From Hermatobates lingyangjiaoensis (taxonomy: Eukaryota; Arthropoda; Insecta; Hemiptera; Hermatobatidae): DNA of 64,000 bases. The stretch lies in NCBI GenBank assembly GCA_026182355.1, contig JAPFBL010000049.1, positions 496,001 to 560,000 on the forward strand, read 5' to 3'. Shown here piece after piece: positions 1 through 14,448 of the stretch. Positions within the stretch are counted from its first letter, which is position 1. Each line of letters opens with the position of its first letter. The position numbers and the translations under genes were made by a program. The notes beneath the pieces are model-generated. The model saw only the letters and a program-made list of their open reading frames with translations. It was not told where the DNA came from and did not search any database.

Positions 1-1835
1 TAAATATATGTACAAATAATAACTGAATATATGGTTCATAAATATAACTACTTATCCACAGATAGTATAATAATAAATATACATACACATATAATATTAA
101 AAATAGTGTATTAGCAAATAATAAATTCAAATATTATGAAATTAAATTAATTATCCACTGTTTAACCACCAGGTTTTTAAAATCAATTTTGAAGTTATAT
201 TATTGGCCCTGAGCCAAGCACAAAGGAGATTTTGCATCATCACTTCACTGAGCTGATTAATGATGTTAAATGTATTATAAAAATTAAGCCACTGTTAATT
301 TGACTATCGATCAGTGTTCACAATATCTAATTATACAGCTCCGTACTTTATTAGTCTGACATTATCATTTTCATAACAATTTTTTTTTAATGAAAAGTTA
401 CCAATTATTTGATGTAACAGTTTTTTAAAGACATTTTTTATATCGGCACGAACGGAAGTAAGGGAATACATGTTCATTGAAATGGGTATTAATATTAATT
501 TTCTTACTATCTCACTGAACAACTTCCATTTTTTCAATTTCTAGAGTTTTCATGAGCTGTATTCTTACTGCAGTAAATGATAAAAAATCTGGTGTGGGAC
601 TAAACTCAACTTATATTTTCCTCATTATAAAAAGGTATTTAAATAAATTATAATGAATTAATATTTAAAAACTAACTGAACCGGCATGCATATTAATAGA
701 TAAAATATTAATGTAAACAAATACGTATCATATATTTGTTTACCCTTTTATACTCTCAGTCGCTAGTCAGGTGAAATAAAAGTTTTATATTCATTATATA
801 GAATCGTTTCAATTCATCTATAATCATATGAAGCGGTATGACATACACACGCGCCTGCACGTACCTACACCAATTTGAGAAATCTATTTTGTTTGACTCA
901 AGGGACATCCTTGTATTTTGAAAACTAGGTCAATCTATATTTAGATCCAAACGCAATATGTCGTGTCTGTATATTCCATATAGAGGCTAAGTAAATGTGA
1001 AATTATTATTCACTTGTTTAAAATTATTTTTTACCTTTTGTTAGTGAAAAGTTATGGATGAAAGATTGTTACTAATTGATTAAGAGACTAATGAATAATT
1101 TACCAGAGGTTTGTTAAATTCAAATTGGAGCTGGCTGGTACTGGATGTGCTAATGGAAAGAGTGATTTGCAGGCGAAATAACTAGATTTTCAGATTGGCA
1201 ATGGCTAACTACATTAGGCGAGCAACGGGTCAGTCATCATTGGAGCTCTCCACCTCTTTGGTGTGACCTCCGAACATTGAACACGCCCGTATTTAACCCA
1301 ACCCATCCGACGACAATTAATTCCCAATATCCTTTCTTAAATTACCAACAAGCTGTATTTCATCTTATCTAAAGCTTGTATTTACCTTATAAACTATAAA
1401 TCCAAACTAAATTCTAGCTAATATATTTAATTAAATATATTTTTTCATTGAATTTTCTCATTAAAACTTTACATGACTGTAAGGTATGAATGCAAATACT
1501 CTTAAATATTTGACATATTTAAAGGTGAATTGACGTATAGGTTCAAGAAATGCTCATTTTTATCCTTGGCAATTCAGTCTGTCTATTAACACAATGTTTC
1601 GAGAACATGAAAGAATAATTACTATTCGGGTAGTAACAAAATTAATTACTTAAATATCAGACAAAAGCAAATTTGCAGCTAAAAATAACATTGAAAAACT
1701 ATACACAATAAAATAGTAGCTTCTATTGACTATAAACTTTAAAGATATAATAATTATTTTTTTAACTACTTGTAATAATTTATGACAATACTGTCTAAAA
1801 ATAGTAAAACACTTTTTGTAAAAGTAATATCGGTT
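1..1835. other. AT-rich sequence, no gene seen
   Basis: No coding signature, RNA gene or recognisable repeat was found on either strand. Open frames here are short and have the Leu/Ile/Asn/Lys-rich composition expected by chance from AT-rich DNA. Confidence 0.6.
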
Positions 1836-2160
1836 TTAGGTTAGGTTAGGTTGCAGTGGCAGTCCCACAAGGGAACACACGTAGGCCGAGCATTGGCCCT
1901 TTGTGATACCACACAATGAAGATTGATTCTACAGTGGAAGTCCTAAATTTTGCCTAACTCAAATGTATTTAGAGTAGGGATCTTTAACGAGTACCACACA
2001 TCGTACAGGCTCGGGACCGACGGTTTAACGTCCTTCTCCGAGGGACGACGCGCTCAGATTTATTCACCTCCCGCGTGAATAAATCGAGGGCCAGGTGAGG
2101 ATCGAACCCCGGTCCTATCAGTTCAGAGGCGAACACGTAACCACTGAGCTAGCCTGGCTC
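1836..2160 (-). repeat. tRNA-derived SINE, copy 1
   Basis: On the minus strand this begins with a tRNA-like head. The A box region (GCTAGCTCAGTGGTTA) lies at about 2138-2154 and the B box (GGTTCGATCC) at about 2099-2109. A body of about 250 bp shared with three other copies follows, including the conserved stretch around GACGTTAAACCGTCGGTCC. The 3' end is a tail of three CCTAA units (1837-1852). Internal RNA polymerase III promoter boxes plus a shared body and simple tail define a SINE. The source of the body and its partner LINE or PLE are unknown to me. Confidence 0.85.
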
Positions 2161-4320
2161 CTAATATGGGTTTTATAATTCCTATTACATTATTATGTGC
2201 TTTATAAATGTTAATGCTTAGAGTTGTTTTAATATTATTTAAATCTATAGGACACAGAGTGGACACATTCTTAACAAAGTGGTAAGACAGAATAACTAGT
2301 ATGTGTGTCACCTTGAAATGTGCCTGACAATGTACTGTGTGTGTTCAGCATGTTATAACAATAACATGCCAATAGGATAGGTATGGAAGATATGGCCACT
2401 GCTGGCGTACGGCGGTGTACACATTTGTTATATGCGATTAGTATGTTAGTTGCCGGTGTGCCACAGCATACCAGTGCGGGTTGGCCACTGCGGGATGCTA
2501 CCGTATGTACTGTGTTATACTTTACTCTAGTAATATACTGACGAACCAGAAACGCCATACGTGGATGTTCAACATGATTTGAGAAGGAAATCTATAAATA
2601 GCAACATCATTCGAATTAAACCCAATGAAGACAAAAACTGGCTATTCATCCGACTCTACCTGCTAACCCATCAATAGAAATGTCAATCTTCTCCAAGTTC
2701 ATTCAACTTAAGCATTCTGACTTCAACAAACGGTCTATTCTATCGACATCTGACGGTTAGTAAAACGAACCTACTTAAAATTTTGAGACTACAAGTCCAC
2801 ACAACAACGAATACGACCCTTGAACATGACTAACTGACCCACAATTCAGCAGCTTTCACTGAGTTTTCCACTTATGGCGGCACAGTGATTCTGCAGTAGT
2901 AAGCATCAGTGTTTGAACTGGTAATCACGACGTGCACTATAGTCACAGAAATTTTCTTTGGTCATTGGTCGTTGCAAACTTGTTACTCACGTGGTTTATG
3001 TAAGGAATTATTTAAAATACATCACTAATGACTTTTAAAATATAATAAAATTGATTAATGGATAACTGAATAACTAAGAAATGATAAAATCAATATTATT
3101 AACTAACTAGTACATATTGTCCAATGGTCAGTCACACATGAGTAAAGTTTACAACTGTTCGATGTTAAATTATATGATGTTATGGAATTCAGAAGCAATA
3201 TATACCAATCAATGAATCCGGTCTTTTTCAAGTTGTACCTCCATGATAAAGAAGTCCTAGGTACTATTGGTGTGCTGTAAGTGTTACGCAAGAACTTATG
3301 TGTTACGTAAGGAGTATAAAATGTGCGTATATGTAGTTATTATAACACTACCTTCCCTTTAAAACAGGCATAAGTAAATCAATTTTGGGTCCTTTTTTTG
3401 CGTAAAACAAATATCTAACCACAAAATTCAAATCTTCTTCCCATGCTGTCACACTAGTTAGCTCGTATATAACCTGTGCGTCTTGCTGGGAGCTAATTTG
3501 TTGGAGTGTTGAGTGGGTTTGCTGGAATACCCTAAGGCTCCTGCAGTCTGAAGCATCTTTGTTTGTTCATTTAATTGCCTCGCATTCACCTCTTCTCTTC
3601 AGTTTTTTCTCTTCCTTCAGTCAGTCTAAATGGATTTCTTTTAGACATAGTAACTAATTTAATAGTAATTATTAAACATACAATATGAAGAAGACTTCAT
3701 TGAAAATAATTGGATTTACACATCCAATAAGTTGTTTAATTCAAGTTACTGCTCATCACTACCAGTAATCCATAATTTAATGTGACCAACTTGTTTTGAC
3801 TGACACTTTATAACCCCCTTTTGATCAGTTGCAATTAGTTTGAGGGTACTGTGCTGAACTTGCAATTGATTTGCAGTTGGATTACACTCGGATGGATATA
3901 AACATTTCTTTTTGTATTGAAGTGCCAACAAAAAATTATATCAGGGTACTATTTCTACTGGCACTTGTTGCAAGTAGACTAGCATAAAATGGGTTAGCTT
4001 CATGGCTTTGATTATTAAATCAAAATATTTTTTTACAATGTTGAGTGTTTTAATCACCCAATACAATATTGCTGTATAATACCGCAAGTGAAGAAAGAAA
4101 ATATACCAAAATGCACTGATTAAGTAAAATATTAAATGATTTTTGTTTAGAAATATTCAGTTAATATTTATTGATCATTTTTAATAATACGAAGTAATTT
4201 GGAAAACTTTACATGCCGTAAAAAAGTTATAATGATGAGGTCCTTCAATAAATTGTGGTCAAGTTTAGGCAAATAAACATATTTGCTTAACTGTGTTCTT
4301 GTTTAACATACAAGGTAAGT
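2161..4320. other. AT-rich sequence with a GC-richer patch, no gene assigned
   Basis: A patch at about 2280-2560 has more GC than its surroundings and a 95-codon open frame on the minus strand. That frame has no recognisable motif, and the opposite strand is not coding either. It may be old repeat sequence. Nothing else was recognised. Confidence 0.4.
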
Positions 4321-4616
4321 TGAGGTTAGGTTGCAGTGGTAGTCCCCAAGGGAACACACATGGCTGTTTGTAATACCACACAAAGAAGACCAACTACATC
4401 AGGAGTGCTAACATTTTCCTAATAAGAGGAGGGATCGTTAAAGAGGAGGGGTCTTTAACGAGTACCTGACGTCGTACAGACTCGGGACCGACGGTTTAAC
4501 GTCCTCTCTGAGGGACAACCTTCTGCCACGTGAATAAATCGAGAGCCAGAGTGGTTATTGAAGCCCGGACCTACCAGTTGAGAGGCGAGCATGTTGCCAC
4601 TTAGCTAACCTGGCCC
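4321..4616 (-). repeat. tRNA-derived SINE, copy 2
   Basis: Same family and orientation as the copy at 1836-2160. The tRNA-like head is at 4590-4616, and the ACGGTTTAACGTCC core (plus strand) is at about 4490-4503. A short internal duplication gives two GGATC/GTCTTTAACGAG-like segments at 4432-4465. The end has a single TTAGG-like unit. It is more diverged than copy 1, with a mutated B box. Confidence 0.8.
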
Positions 4617-7600
4617 CCTTCAACCCACAAACAAGAATCCTCTTTAGAATCTGAAATCATTTCACCAAAGTTCTAAGTACTGCATTCAAAAAATCGTGCC
4701 ATTGGATGGCCCTTGTCGTTGTCTTAAATATTTTGACCAACAAAGTTCAATCACATTTCTTGGATAGATATTTTTCTGTAGTAACTCTTTTAGCCTTTTC
4801 TTATTTTTATGTAGGTAGCATGATGAACTTACTTCTATGACTTTTACCACCATAGTCTTAAAGTAATTTAATTTCTGATTCATAGGATGGGTTAAATAGG
4901 AATTCATATTCTTCCAGCACTGGTAGGTTTTGTGTACCGATCGGTTAAAATATTACCATTTACTCCTTTTATCACTGTTATATCTAGGAAAGGGAGAATG
5001 ACATCTTTTTATATCTCACATGTGAATTAAAGTCGATTATGATATGAAATAAATACATTTAAAATATTATCTATTTCTCTTTTTTCAATAATTAGAAACA
5101 AATCATGGACATAGAGTTTCATGAACTTCACTATTGTGCCTACCTCACTGTTACAGTACTTCATTAATTCAATAATTACTACAAATTCACATGTGAGATA
5201 GAAAAAGATGTCTTTATTTATATAAAATTTTCCCACTCATTGATTATGACAAGGAAAAAATGTTGATATTAAAGTTACATTCATGCACTTTATAATTTTG
5301 TGAGCAGTTTGATATTGAGGTAGAGTCACTTTTCCAGGTCATTCAAAGAAAATATGAGAGATCATTTGGTTTTACTTTTTTGTTTAAAAATAGCGTCCGT
5401 AACTATCTTCCAAATTTACTTCTCTTCAATTTACAAATTCTAATGGGGTATTTGAGTATTTCCCCTCCTTTACTCGTTCTTTTTAGGAAAAAGGAGGAAT
5501 AACATTTCTGGAAAAGAACGACATATTTTAGGAATCCTGAAGATAAGCAGATAACAGGTTGAAGGAAAGTTTTGGTAATTTTCTGCCATCTGTTTTCGCA
5601 GTTCAACTCAACCACCCCACAAGAATCGGCTACAGAAGAGCAGCAAGTAGCCGGTCACTGGGGAGCTAACCAACAAAGCCTCCCTAATTACTCCTTCCCT
5701 CCCTCTACCCCTCCTAGATTTTACCTAGTCCTAAGCTGAATGTATAGTGACTGTTTACACTTCTACTCAGCATTATAACTTACCTGAGCATTGTCTATGA
5801 AAGCCAAAAGTTCTTGATGTCAATTAGTATTTACTACAGTTTGTTAATTGAGTACGTCAGTTTTTTTAGTTACTCGTATTATAATTTATTTTTCAGTAGT
5901 TAATTTTAGAGTTTCACATAGAATCAAACACCTTCTTTTCTATTCTACTGGGACAAACACCGGGGAATCATATCAAGGGAGTAAGACGGTTAGAAAGCAT
6001 ACGCACAAAGGCAGTTAATGCAGAAGCTGCTACTAACTTCCAGAAAGTATGTGTACAAGAGGATATAACGCCATGATACGAGTATACTAATATCAATTGT
6101 TATGAGTGTAGCGTGTTTGTTAGAACTGTATAGTTATGTCATATATTTCAAGATTCTAATGTAATAGTCTATTACGTTGGCTCCGAAAGTTTGATTTGAA
6201 AGTGGCAAACCGATATTTATATTTTTACAATTTAATAAAAGAAAGCTTATACTTTTTTAAGTACCTCTGATTAATTGATATATTATAATAATTATTTAGT
6301 ACGTTAATCTGTTTTGTGAATGAAGACAAGGTATGAGGTTAGCAATGATCTTGTTTACCTGTGATTCAATAAAAAAGGAGTTTATTCTTGTAAGCAAACA
6401 TGGGTGGGAGTGTAGTGCTTCCCAAAGGCGACGTAAGAGCCCAGACTTAACCGTGAGAAGCCCGCCAGCTATGATTTCTCACCAATCACGTTTTAACTGT
6501 TCACTCTTAACACCAGTTAATATACTTTTTGCTAAAATTTATCAAAAATAATCTTAAAAAAGATAGTTTTTTTTGCACTTATGATTGGAATTTCATCGTA
6601 AGTTGTTTTTATTTCTCTACAAATTCATTATTAGTAGATTTATATTGTGTAATAAAGAACTTCTGTTATTAAGCAAAAGTAAAAAAAAAAACAAAAGTTA
6701 ACTTGACAATGCATTAACCAGCATGACTAGTAAGAAAACCTTTCTGTCACACTTTTCGTAACAATAGTGTATTGTCTTACCATCGAGCTCTTTGTCTATC
6801 AACCACAATAGTCGTGTATGAGCTTTTTTAAGTTATTTAATTTACGGAATCAGATATTAATTTGTAAATATAATTCTGATATGGAGATCCAACAGAGTTC
6901 TAAGAATTTCCTCAAGTCTAATGAAAATAAACTTGCAATTTTATATTACCAATAAATCAGCAACTAGCCGATATATTATTACTGACATTGTTAGCTTATC
7001 ATAGACAATTAACAAGGAAAACTAATTATACGTAATTTTACATTTGCATAGATATACACTATGAGAGAATGTTTCTAATTTAAAAGTAAGACGTCTAATG
7101 AAGATTTCATTTCCTTTTGACCTTCACTGGAGTATGTGCATCTGTGTCGTGGATAAAAAAAAAAACAATTCAAATTACAATTTTATTATTATAGAATTAG
7201 CTATCCAAAGGTTTTATTAAACACTGGATCGTGTCAGAATTGTCGCTACCTGTATCTTGGACACCGGACTGAACGTAAAGAGAATTATAAAAGCATCTCT
7301 CGTTCCATGAGTAATTTTATTAAGTCCTACTAACCCTACTATGCAACAATTATCATTAATACTGCTTCAGTTTTGTCAATATTGAAGAAATATGGCATTA
7401 CCTTTTTCTTTTGAAAAATTACCAATGCTAAAAAATGAAAATATTTTAATCTTTCAACTTGACCGTTCCCAGGATCATAATTTGACTCCTGCCTAAATGC
7501 AAATAAAATAACAAAACGTATTATTATTATGTAAGTATTAATTATTATATATTACTATAATATCATAATTATATAATATATTATTATAATAGTTATTACT

Positions 7601-8446
7601 TAATTAATAATATCATGGAACACTAGATCTTGGTTTATTTTCTATTTGCCACTTTGATAGGAGCTTTTCCTTTGACAATATTTTTGAAGGGATGAAATAC
7701 TGATGGTGCCAAAAAGAAATATGAAAAACTAGCTGATAATGCTGTTCTTGTTTTAATGACTGATGAATACTTACTGAATAAGTGAGCTATTCAGGCAACT
7801 GAAATGGTAAAACTTTGAGTTGTTGAAACAGCTAGACCTCGCTAAGAATCGTCACCAAAGTGGACAAAGAAGAATGACCAACTCCTCGATGCTAAAATAT
7901 AATTCAGTTTATTGACCAATAGGGAGTCTTGTAGCTGCATGATTCTTTCCTAAAACAGTATATTATAACTAAAAAGCGGTTACCATCATCTGTTACGAAC
8001 ACTACCAGAATTATTCAGTTACTATCCCCGGTTTTTATGGGAGAAGAAAAAAAAAATAATCATTAACTTTAATTGTACACTTTGCATAAATACAGGCATA
8101 ACAACATGATTTTTTCATTTCTGTATAGCAGAGTATCTCCACAAAATTGCGAGGAATTTAAATTTGTTAGAGTTGAAATATGAAACAAAAATGCCAAAAG
8201 TTTTGAAATGTGTAAACACCTAGTTTACACTTTCATAGATTTTTAAAAATATAACACATGGTTTTTAGATAAGAATACAGAGAAAATTGTTTAAAGTAGA
8301 ACTTCTAAAAGTTTGTTTTTAATCGATTATATTTTTTCTTAAATTCAACTTCAAATCATTACACTTAATATATATAAATATATGTTCAAACCTTTATGTT
8401 CAAAAGCATAATACGTTTTTGAAAGACCGGAGCCTTTTTTTTTTTT
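4617..8446. other. AT-rich sequence, no gene assigned
   Basis: No confident gene. A C/T-rich stretch at about 5600-5720 resembles the 3' untranslated style of the PLE pieces further on, but I could not tie it to one. A protein-like stretch broken by stops lies near 7690-7860 on the plus strand and is unrecognised. Confidence 0.4.
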
Positions 8447-8500
8447 CATTTATTATTGTGGTTTGAACATTGATTGTTGTTTCACGTGTTTTGTGAAACT
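8447..8500 (+). mobile_element. PLE family A, 3'-end remnant
   Basis: Matches the terminal segment of family A copies elsewhere (for example 57838-57885): ATTGTGGTTTGA, then a TTGATTGTTGTTTCACGTG run, then TTTTGTGAAAC. No ribozyme or coding sequence remains and there is no (TA)n next to it, so it looks like an old fragment. Confidence 0.6.
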
Positions 8501-11140
8501 AATAGTTTTGAAGGAATCAAAAATTCTATTTAAAATGCGAATTACTTCAAAAAATTCCTTGTATGAGATCTGCAATAAATAGAAATATAATAATTAAATG
8601 AAGGATAGATTTTCCAGAAGCCTGCTTTCTGCAGACTCAGAATACTTATAGTTAGGAGGTCTATTTCAAAAACCATAAATTTCCTTTTTACGAATCAAAC
8701 AGAAAAGATAACAACACAAATAAACAGATGCAACAACCTTACTTTAATAGGATAAACAGTAAAAAATTTAAATTTAAAATCAAGTTTTGGCACGCAAAAT
8801 CAATCCATGTTGTCTATAAACTACTATGGAACATCCTCCATTTAAGAACGCAGGTAATTCTCTATTTTTGAAAGAAGTCATAAATAAATGATTGACAACA
8901 AATATATTTCCATTCAATACACTAAATAGTAATTTTTTTCATAAATCTTGGTAATATGCTTTAAAGAACAAATTATAAATTGTTATATGTAAATTTAAGT
9001 GTTGATCAAAGAAAAAATAAAAGCCTTGATTTTGGGGTAAATAAATGTAAAAGGATAGTTAAGAATGTCAACGTCCAAAGCTATGGGACTGTGTTCTCTT
9101 GAATATACAGATGTTCATGGAAGTATGATGAATATGCGAGCTCCTATTAGATCACCTAAGTTAATAGTTGTTGATCCTCTAGAATGGTGGATATTAAAAA
9201 ATACAACAGACCATATCATATCATTGTTCAAAAATTGTATAAGTTGCTATTATATTTGTATATAAAAGTTATATTCATTGATCCCATAGATGTCAATAAT
9301 GAAAACAACATCATCAATTAATTCTGTAGTAAAAACTACTGTTAAGTTTTATCAAAATAAGATAAAACTATTTAATTTCCATTTTACGGAGTAGGAAAGT
9401 AATTCTCATTTAATATTCTCTAAGGCAAAGATTTTAATAAACAATAAAACTCGCTTAATCTTAAGCAATTTCTAATTAGCATTATTTTAGACTTTTTAAA
9501 GTACTTAAAACTAAATTTTGAACAAATTTTCTTTAAAAAAGACCTTTTTCGAATTAAATTCTACATGCTTGAATAATCATGAATAGTCAGTAGTATCAGT
9601 TTTGCATTTATTCATTATAAAAATGGATTTTGTGGTTTGTGTTGTGTGACTGCTCTGCGCAGGCGTGCCTGGTCGTCGCCTTCACCTCTATGTGGGTCTC
9701 CCTACTTTCTTTTAATCCACTACCATTTGGATAATCCCATAAAATTTATTGACAGTCCCCTATAGTATCATTGAAATAACAAAGGTAAAAGCAATTTTTT
9801 TTTAATTCTTAGCTCCATTTTAATTTATTATAAATGCAAGAATGAAATATTATATTTAATAGTGTATTCACTCCTGTTATATTACTGACATTCAATCGAA
9901 GTAAAATAACAGTTTTTACTGAAATTAAAATTATTTTCATGAAAGCTTTGGTTTTCAAATTAATTTATTCTTTAGGAAATAATTCCACATTAAGCATCAA
10001 ACATTTCATTTTAAGAGTTATTAGCTCTTGCAAAACTATTTTCAATCTTTGTGAAGAGCATTTCTGTTGATATTTATTAAAAATTAGTTAAGATTTAATA
10101 GTTAATGTTTATTAACTATCCATGAATGGAAATAGATTCAGCTGATTAGAATACACACAATTATTTCATATCATAGATACAAAAAATATGAATTTCACTC
10201 TTGAATCAAATTAAAAAAACAGCTTCCCCAACAAACAATATTCTTTCATTTTCATCATTTTTTTTGTTATAGTTATAATACTTTATACGATGGCAACATA
10301 GAAGAATACTCAATATCAGTATATAAAAAACGATTTCACGATGAATTTATTAATGTTATACTGCGCGTTAATTCTAGGGTAAAGTTTTAAGGATTTTGTA
10401 GTTTTAAAATATTGCTCATGTGTTTATTTTAAAAATGATTTGTAAAAAAACAAATATTACATTTAAATCATCATTAATATAAATAAAGTAATACATAGCA
10501 TTCTTTATGTTTGAAAAGTAAATTATTTAATAGCTGAATGACATCATTGATACTTAAAAATATTTTGATTGTAATTAAAAGTAATGATTTCTTGGTATTT
10601 GCGCTGGTTGGGTAAGTAAATTAGTGTTCATGATGCAGTTTGCTATGTTCATCTGGAGCTTGCCTTTTCAGTCGGGTTTCCATGTTTTAAGTTATTTAAC
10701 CTTACTTAAACAAGTACTACATTAGTATACCTCACATCCACTTCTTTATCAAATCCAAAAGCGACAATTTAATATCAGAATATATCTTTGTGTTGAAACT
10801 ATTCCCAACATTTAAAAGAGATATGCTATATAGCAATTGTCAAGTTAACTAGCATATTCAAATGAAGTTGACTAATCTATGATCTGTACTTCTATCTTTT
10901 ATTTCAAGATATAGGAGTTATAATCAGAAACGGAAAAGAGAAAGAGCGTCGTATTGAGTTGTCTTACATTAGTTAGACTCATTCAAACTTTTGATTTTAA
11001 TTTACTTCTATCTTTAGAAAACACAGATTACATGAAACTACGAATTTTGAAATTTGAAATAATCGTTTTTCTTATAATCAAATATGGATATTCATATTTA
11101 TTTATGTATAATAATGTCACATAGAACACACCATGAAAAA
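8501..11140. other. AT-rich sequence, no gene seen
   Basis: Nothing recognisable on either strand. A 66-codon frame at 9065-9265 has no family resemblance I can name. Confidence 0.5.
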
Positions 11141-11185
11141 TTCCAATATTCTAGCATCTGTCGTCATCAGGAAAAGATGTTGATG
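11141..11185 (-). ncRNA. Hammerhead relic, PLE family B
   Basis: The minus strand carries CTGATGA at 11164-11170, then CGACAGATG. The next segment, where family B has GTCGAAATATT, reads GCTAGAATATT. The stem II 3' strand and G12 are therefore mutated. I read this as a decayed family B ribozyme. Confidence 0.5.
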
Positions 11186-12139
11186 GCTTGAGAGACGAAA
11201 CAGGATTCCAAAACTGATTTCAGTATTTCTTTCAAGCAATTAACATATTCCTTATCAGAACAGATTTTACAATGTTGGTTTATGCTTTGTTTGTGTTTTT
11301 ATGTGATTTCTTGCACATAATGTATGCTCTTATGGAAAATTCCATTTGTTGAGGACTGAATACTCATATTGAGTAAGGCTAAACCGATCGATCAACAAGA
11401 ATCGAATATATGCCATTGAATATATGGTTCATATTTACAACAAGTTATGTTTCTCATATGTAAAATAATTTTGAAAGTAATAGTAGATTTAAATCTTTAT
11501 GTTACTTACATTCTTCAACTGTGGTTATCTCACCTAAAACCAAAATCGGTGTGGGGGCTATTAGATTTATTGACACCACTTCCAGACATAAACTGTAATC
11601 TATTAAGCTTATTTCACAATAAGTCCCAGTCATTAGATAATGGACTTGTTTTATGTTTAAAGTCATTACATAAATTGAATGATCTGTGATGAAATTAGTT
11701 CATGACTAAGTAAGTACTTCTAGATCTGACTAACTCATCAAAGCCAAATTACCTTGATTAACTGACATTTTCATAATAGCGATTATGAGGTTTTAGTGAT
11801 AAAATTTGGAAGCGTTATGTCAGAGAAAAACAGCTCTTTTTTTTAACTTTTCTTTAGTAGTACAAAGTATTTTAAAACCAAGTTGTGTTTAAGTTGCTAA
11901 CTAGATACCTTTACGCTCTCAGTTTAGCATTAGATATACATATTGCAAATGAACTTTGAAGTGGTCATTAAAACGTCCATAACGATACAAGTATTTGATT
12001 TATATATCAATGACAGTACGTGTGCTCTATGTTTCTAGGATGATTTGTATTAAGAAACTAATACTCTTGTACAAGTTAGTCACACCTTTATTTCATTATC
12101 TAGTAGACAAATTAATTTCCATGTATGATTTTACTTCAA
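11186..12139. other. AT-rich sequence, no gene seen
   Basis: An 80-codon open frame at 11447-11689 on the plus strand has no recognisable domain. Nothing else was seen. Confidence 0.4.
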
Positions 12140-12790
12140 CCATCTATGTGGGTTGGTATTACAACTATTAATATCCATATTAAATTGAGTTTTATAATTC
12201 AATTATGAACTCTTACCTGAATGAAAACCCGTAAAGTGTAGTGATCCTCATATCTTCAATATTCTATGGAGGTCGGTATTACAATAATCAATACGATCAT
12301 AAAGGTATGCATAACCTTTCCTATATGACCTGATTCAAACTATAAATCCCGTATTCGAGGGCGCTCTACATGTCTCATATGGTCTGTATAACAAGTCGTA
12401 CAGGTATACGAGTTGCTCCACTTAGGCTCCATGGTTTATAATACAAGAACTAATACTCATATACGCGCTTTCTTCAGCATTACCTAAACGCTCGTACACA
12501 TTAGTACCCTCTTACGAGTGTGCTGTACATAGCTGTTAAACCCTATATCATACTAATTAAAACTTGTATTTAACTATGTTGGACAATTCATAATAGTCTA
12601 CGATAAAAGTATTGATGCTGGTTTGTGCGTGTACTCTTCTTTGCATGCATTGATACCCGTATACCAATCGGCTCCACATTGATGTAACTTCATAACAGTT
12701 AGTTGTATATAATGGTACTCGTATTCTACTTCCCCATAAATCCTTCTTCAAAGTACTAGTGTGCTCCAATATACGAGTGGTCCATGTTTT
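12140..12790. repeat. Degenerate tandem repeat, unit about 55 bp or a multiple
   Basis: A block shaped like CTATGTGGGTTGGTATTACAA recurs in altered form at about 12141, 12265, 12376 and 12429. The spacings are 124, 111 and 53 bases. It is mixed with a recurring TATACGAG-TGCTCCA block (12402, 12512, 12772). The copies are strongly diverged and the unit length is my estimate. Confidence 0.4.
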
Positions 12791-14429
12791 CGGTATGACA
12801 ACACTCTATATATAGAGTTTCTGTATGAAACAGGAACCAAACGGATCTGTTTTTGTTTTCCTATATAACTTTAATAGGTTATTAAAAATTGCCTATTAAT
12901 TAACTGAAGATCATTTCTAATAACTCCTCAATTCCATAATTTATATGTGGAATGTTTCAGGTATTATGATGAGTTATCAAAACATACATAATTGATAATG
13001 CAAATAAAGTTATGTAGATGGCATGTGTGTATAATGATATAATTATATTTAGAACGAATAACGCCACATCCTCTCATATTATCGTCATATTGCTAACTCG
13101 TAATGCCAGCTAAATATTTTTACTCCTTAACAGACAATTAAACAGCAGTGTTTTTGTTATTCAGCCAAAAATATATATATTTGGAGCATTCCAGTCAATT
13201 TTGTAATACGTATATGTCTATCATGTACTATTCCGCTACAGAAATGTTTAGCGTCACCTCTATTTTCTACCTTAATTAGCCAGTGTTTAGTAGAAATTAA
13301 TCATGGTTTCAAATGAGTATTTGAATATGATAGCTTGAAAGGTTGTGTATAAAGATAACGAAATATATAAGAATTTAAGAACAAATCCATAATAAGAAAT
13401 ATATTAAAAATAAACCAAACATATATATATTGAGGTATAATTTAGCTATAGCAATCAATGGAATTCAATATGTTTTCAAGCATTTAAATTCCCAGCATGA
13501 ATATAGTAAAAACGCTGGTAAGTTTATCAGATCGTATTATACGATAAATATCCACATATAATCGGTTTGCTTTTGAAGTTAATCTTTCCATCTAACTTTA
13601 ATATTTCAAATATAATCTCCTCTAGTTTGACACATTGTAAGGTTAATTTGATTGGAATCAATTAGAAGTATTCCTGTCAATGCAAAAAGCCAATTTACAT
13701 AGGAATGAAATGGAACCCTATTGCACAGTCATTATGTAGATGACTAAATTAGATGAACTAAAACTAATTAAAATCAGATTAGCTAATCATCAAATAATTT
13801 AGAAAAAAACTACTTAAAAAAGTTCAAACAAGATATAATATCATAAGATTCTTACTATGAAAGACGATTGACAAAGGTGGTATAAAAGAACTACAGTCTT
13901 TTAGCTCTCTGATTACCGTATGTACCGAACAATAATAAATTCGTAGTCCAAATTAATAACTCTGGAAAATCATTATACTTATAAAACCAATACACCATGC
14001 CGATATATTTTATTTAACTAATATTTTGATTATTTATACAAAATCAAATAAATGTATCCATTATTTTACTTTATCTAATAAAAAACTTGTTAATCATTTC
14101 ATGATAAAGATTTTATGATAATTTTTGGATTAACATACCAATTATAACACTAAAACAAAACTATTAATTGATTTCTAGTTCCTTTTTGGATTTCATTATA
14201 ACCTTCAGATATAATTCCATAATACATAAACAATGAGAACTAATGTTATTTATAACTAGGTTGATGATTTCAATAGTCAATTAAATTAATTTATATTTTA
14301 GGTTAAGTCCAGAAATTTTATTAACTGACCACATTACCTAAGATAGTCAGGGTCTGATTGATAAAGCAACATATTACATCCCATGACCTTTTATTTTTGA
14401 ATTAATATTTCTATAATACATATCTATAT
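12791..14429. other. AT-rich sequence, no gene seen
   Basis: No coding or structural signal recognised. Confidence 0.5.
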
Positions 14430-14448
14430 CTATATATATATATATATG

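Noticed and set aside
2100..2160. Possible tRNA gene (A and B boxes on the minus strand)
   Set aside because: The same head is joined to the same non-tRNA body at four sites and lacks a full cloverleaf, so it is a SINE head and not a tRNA gene.
5548..5580. CTGAAGATAAGC...GGTTGAAGG as a hammerhead
   Set aside because: Stem II has a mismatch and A15.1 is G. No flanking pairing was found.
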